Assembly (NCBI RefSeq): GCF_025141175.1
Contig: NZ_CP081155.1
Location: 1,083,001-1,147,000, forward strand
Direction of reading: 5' to 3'
DNA: 64,000 nucleotides
Origin: Jannaschia sp. M317
GTDB taxonomy: Bacteria; Pseudomonadota; Alphaproteobacteria; Rhodobacterales; Rhodobacteraceae
Both the position numbers and the translations under genes were made by a program. Positions within the stretch are counted from its first letter, which is position 1, and every line of letters starts with the position of its first letter. The notes under the pieces were generated by a model that saw only the letters and a list, made by a program, of their open reading frames with translations, had not been told where the DNA came from and made no database searches. This document shows, one piece after another, positions 61,752 through 64,000 of this stretch.

Positions 61752-63350
61752 TTGAGCAGTTCACCACTGGCAAGCCTCGCCAACCTATTCGACCGCCCCG
61801 ACCTGCGCGTCGCCCCCACCGCCCCGCTGAACCCCGCCCGATTCCGCATCGAGATTCTGGCCGGTCTGACCGTCGCCCTGGCGCTTGTGCCCGAAGCCGT
61901 TGCCTTTGCTTTCGTGGCGGGGGTCAACCCGCTGGTCGGTCTTTATGCGGCCTTTATCGTGGGGTTGATCACGGCGTTGATCGGCGGACGGCCCGGCATG
62001 ATTTCGGGCGCGACCGGGGCCTTGGCCGTGGTGATGGTCAGCCTGGTGGCGCAGCACGGTGTGGAATACCTCTTTGCGACGGTCGTTCTGATGGGATTGT
62101 TGCAGATCTTCGCGGGCGTGATGCGTTGGGGCAAATTCATCCGCCTGGTGCCGCACCCGGTGATGCTGGGCTTTGTCAACGGCCTGGCCATCGTCATCTT
62201 TCTGGCTCAGCTGACGCAGTTCCGCACGGCGGACGGGTCCTGGCTGCCGCCTACGGATATCCTGCTGATGCTGGGCCTGGTGGCCGTGACCATGGCGGTG
62301 ATCTGGGGCCTGCCCAAGGTGACGAACATCATCCCCGCGCCCCTGGCCGGGATCGGCGTGACCGCCGCCATCGTGATTCTGTTCGGATTGCCGACGCCGA
62401 CCGTTGGCGACATGGCCTCGATCTCTGGCGGGCTGCCCATGTTCCACATCCCCATGGTTCCGATCAACCTGGAGACGTTGCAGATCATCCTGCCCTATGC
62501 CCTGATCCTTGCGGCCATCGGCCTGATCGAAAGCCTTCTGACCCTGAACCTGGTTGGTGAAATCACCGGTCAGCGCGGCGGCGCGTCGCAGGAATGCATC
62601 GCTCAGGGTGCGGCCAACACGGTGACCGGGTTCTTTGGCGGCATGGGCGGTTGTGCCATGATCGGTCAGTCGATGATCAACGTGAAATCCGGCGGGCGCA
62701 CCCGCGTCTCGGGTATCTCGGCGGCTCTGTTCCTGCTGGCCTTCATCGTGGTCGCGGCACCCTTGATCGAGCGGATCCCCCTGGCCGCGCTGGTGGGGGT
62801 GATGTTCATGGTGGTGATCGGCACCTTTGCGTGGAACTCGCTCAAGATCCTGTTCAAGGTGCCCCGCATCGACGCGGTGGTCATCATCCTGGTGACCGTT
62901 GTGACCGTGATGACCGACCTTGCCATCGCGGTGGTCGTGGGCGTCATCGTCTCGGCGCTGGCCTACGCCTGGCAGAACGCCACCCGCATCCGCGCCACCA
63001 CCTACGAGACGCCGGAAGGCGCGCGCGTCTATCAGGTCAACGGGCCGCTGTTCTTCGGCTCTGCCGCCGGGTTCACCGAGCTGTTCGACCCCAAGGAGGA
63101 CCCGTCCGTCGTGATCGTGGACTTCGCCGAAAGCCGGGTCGCGGATCAATCCGCCCTGCAGGCCATCGAGGCGCTGGCGGCCAAGTACGAGGCGGCCGGC
63201 AAGACGATCCAGCTGCGCCACCTCAGCCGCGACTGCCACAAACTGCTGACCCGCGCAGGCCACCTGATCATCGACAGCGACGATGACCCGGATTACGCCA
63301 TCGCGGCCAACTATTCGGTCCGCACCGGCATCCTGGAAGGCGGCCACTGA
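61752..63350 (+). CDS. SulP family inorganic anion transporter with STAS domain
   Basis: 532 residues. About 10-12 membrane helices from ILAGLTVALALVPEAVAFAF onward, the core GRPGMISGATGALAVVMVSL, and a C-terminal STAS domain (residues about 430-532, with VVIVDFAESRVADQSALQAI). The family takes sulfate, bicarbonate or dicarboxylates with sodium or protons; the substrate is not clear, bicarbonate being common in marine bacteria. No ATG is near the start; TTG 61752 gives a sensible N-terminus. Confidence 0.9.
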   Translation: MSSSPLASLANLFDRPDLRVAPTAPLNPARFRIEILAGLTVALALVPEAVAFAFVAGVNPLVGLYAAFIVGLITALIGGRPGMISGATGALAVVMVSLVAQHGVEYLFATVVLMGLLQIFAGVMRWGKFIRLVPHPVMLGFVNGLAIVIFLAQLTQFRTADGSWLPPTDILLMLGLVAVTMAVIWGLPKVTNIIPAPLAGIGVTAAIVILFGLPTPTVGDMASISGGLPMFHIPMVPINLETLQIILPYALILAAIGLIESLLTLNLVGEITGQRGGASQECIAQGAANTVTGFFGGMGGCAMIGQSMINVKSGGRTRVSGISAALFLLAFIVVAAPLIERIPLAALVGVMFMVVIGTFAWNSLKILFKVPRIDAVVIILVTVVTVMTDLAIAVVVGVIVSALAYAWQNATRIRATTYETPEGARVYQVNGPLFFGSAAGFTELFDPKEDPSVVIVDFAESRVADQSALQAIEALAAKYEAAGKTIQLRHLSRDCHKLLTRAGHLIIDSDDDPDYAIAANYSVRTGILEGGH

Positions 63351-63376
63351 CGGTGGCGGGCCTTGCGCGGGGCCAC

Positions 63377-63442
63377 CGCCGGGGATAGTGAGGACGGGAC
63401 GGGTGGCAGTGAGGACCCGTCCCCCCACATTGTCATCCCCGG
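63377..63442 (+). other. Extended hairpin leader before the small membrane protein gene
   Basis: An outer pair CCGGGGA (63377-63383) with TCCCCGG (63436-63442) encloses an inner 9-bp stem GGGACGGGT (63396-63404) with ACCCGTCCC (63415-63423). It ends 4 bases before the AAGGAGG ribosome site (63446-63452). It may be a regulatory RNA leader or the SulP terminator; no T-run follows. Confidence 0.5.
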
Positions 63443-63460
63443 TAGAAGGAGGCCGCGCGC

Positions 63461-63736
63461 GTGAAGCGTCCGTCCCGTCCTGTCGCCCGTCAGTCCGTGG
63501 ACTGGCTGGCGGCGCACGAACAACACATGAAATGGCTGGCCCTGGCCCTTGGGCTGGGCAGCACCGTGGCCATCGTTCAGAACTGGCATCCCTGGCCGAT
63601 GATCCTGGGTCTGCCGTTCTGCCTGATCTGGATCTTCTGCGCCTGGCTGCATGGCGAGCGGCAGTTGAAATATATCAACATGCTGTTCTCGGCTCTGTAC
63701 CTTTACGGTCTGACGCGCTGGATCCTTTTTGGATAG
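63461..63736 (+). CDS. Small two-helix membrane protein
   Basis: 91 residues from GTG 63461, with AAGGAGG 8 bases upstream. Two or three hydrophobic stretches (LALALGLGSTVAIVQNW, MILGLPFCLIWIFCAWL, YINMLFSALYLYGLTRWILF). I do not recognise a named function; similar short proteins occur in Rhodobacterales. Strong ribosome site and clean composition argue it is real. Confidence 0.7.
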   Translation: MKRPSRPVARQSVDWLAAHEQHMKWLALALGLGSTVAIVQNWHPWPMILGLPFCLIWIFCAWLHGERQLKYINMLFSALYLYGLTRWILFG

Positions 63737-63754
63737 CGGCCAACCGGGCCCGGA

Positions 63755-64000
63755 TCAGTCGTCCGGGCGGGTCAGCTCGAAAACGTCTCGGACGGTCGTG
63801 TAGTCGCGATATCCCATCCGGGCCAACGGCTGGAAGGTCGTCACGTCAAATCGGCCGTCGCGCAGACATTCGTCGCGGATATGCACGCCCGTCACCTCGC
63901 CGAAGACCGCGACATTGCTGTCGCCGGGCAGGGGCACGATCTGGGTCAGGCGGCATTCCAGGGCTGCCGGGGCCCCGGCCACGCGGGGACAGTCGATGGT
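63755..64000 (-). CDS. Flavin reductase family protein, C-terminal part (partial)
   Basis: The frame is open to the window edge, giving the last about 81 residues. NVAVFGEVTGVHIRDECL and FQPLARMGYRDYTTVRDVFEL match the C-terminus of DIM6/NTAB-type flavin reductases, where the FGEV strand and the Pro-x-x-Arg-x-Gly segment help bind FMN. The start lies beyond base 64000. Converges with the small membrane protein gene, 18 bases apart. Confidence 0.85.
   Translation of the reverse strand, partial: TIDCPRVAGAPAALECRLTQIVPLPGDSNVAVFGEVTGVHIRDECLRDGRFDVTTFQPLARMGYRDYTTVRDVFELTRPDD

Overview
The window looks like a chromosomal segment from a marine-type alphaproteobacterium of the Rhodobacterales (Roseobacter group). 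The evidence is high GC with GC-rich third positions, dense 4-nt gene overlaps, TRAP and UgpC-type ABC sugar importers, and gene orders typical of that order as I know them: atpD-atpC followed by an H-type lectin gene, dprA beside topA, tldD divergent from ctaC-ctaB-ctaG-ctaE-surf1-thrC-M16 peptidase, and mce followed by a DUF1467 gene. No rRNA, tRNA, CRISPR array, insertion sequence or prophage was seen.

Layout. 1-735: end of the F1-ATPase operon and its terminator. 781-3518: lectin gene, class III aminotransferase and a GAPDH. 3515-16385: a galactoside utilisation locus. On the minus strand it holds a sugar-binding protein, two ABC permeases, GH36 alpha-galactosidase, an SDR dehydrogenase, DgoK, DgoA, an SMP-30 lactonase and GH42 beta-galactosidase; an IclR regulator and the ABC ATPase diverge on the plus strand. 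Together these encode uptake, hydrolysis and most of the oxidative (De Ley-Doudoroff) galactose pathway, without a recognisable galactonate dehydratase.

16617-31557 is the most interesting region. It has a DeoR regulator, a TRAP transporter, then (after a chemoreceptor and a Sel1-type gene on the other strand) a tightly overlapping plus-strand operon: di-heme peroxidase, PfkB kinase, LacD/YihT-type aldolase, L-fucose-isomerase-like protein, Gfo/Idh/MocA protein, SlcC-like dehydrogenase, aldose epimerase and GabD-like aldehyde dehydrogenase. I read this as a predicted sulfoquinovose (plant sulfolipid sugar) catabolic operon of the sulfo-Embden-Meyerhof type: an NAD-dependent glycosidase frees sulfoquinovose, the isomerase, kinase and aldolase give DHAP plus sulfolactaldehyde, and the last dehydrogenases give sulfolactate and sulfopyruvate. 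The kinase has the three positions I recall as the sulfonate pocket of E. coli YihV.

31565-44603 is housekeeping: DNA repair, CsaA, ProC, small enzymes, methylmalonyl-CoA epimerase, topoisomerase I and DprA. 44638-54285 holds a membrane protein, TldD, cytochrome aa3 oxidase subunits II and III with assembly factors, ThrC and a processing-type peptidase. 54285-64000 holds an acetyltransferase, a STAS-like protein, a lactonase-like metallohydrolase, a FAD oxidoreductase, a purine salvage operon (mtnP, DUF2927, apt), a repeat-containing membrane protein, a SulP transporter, a small membrane protein and a truncated flavin reductase. A dispersed family of paired perfect palindromes (four copies) marks gene ends across the second half of the window.
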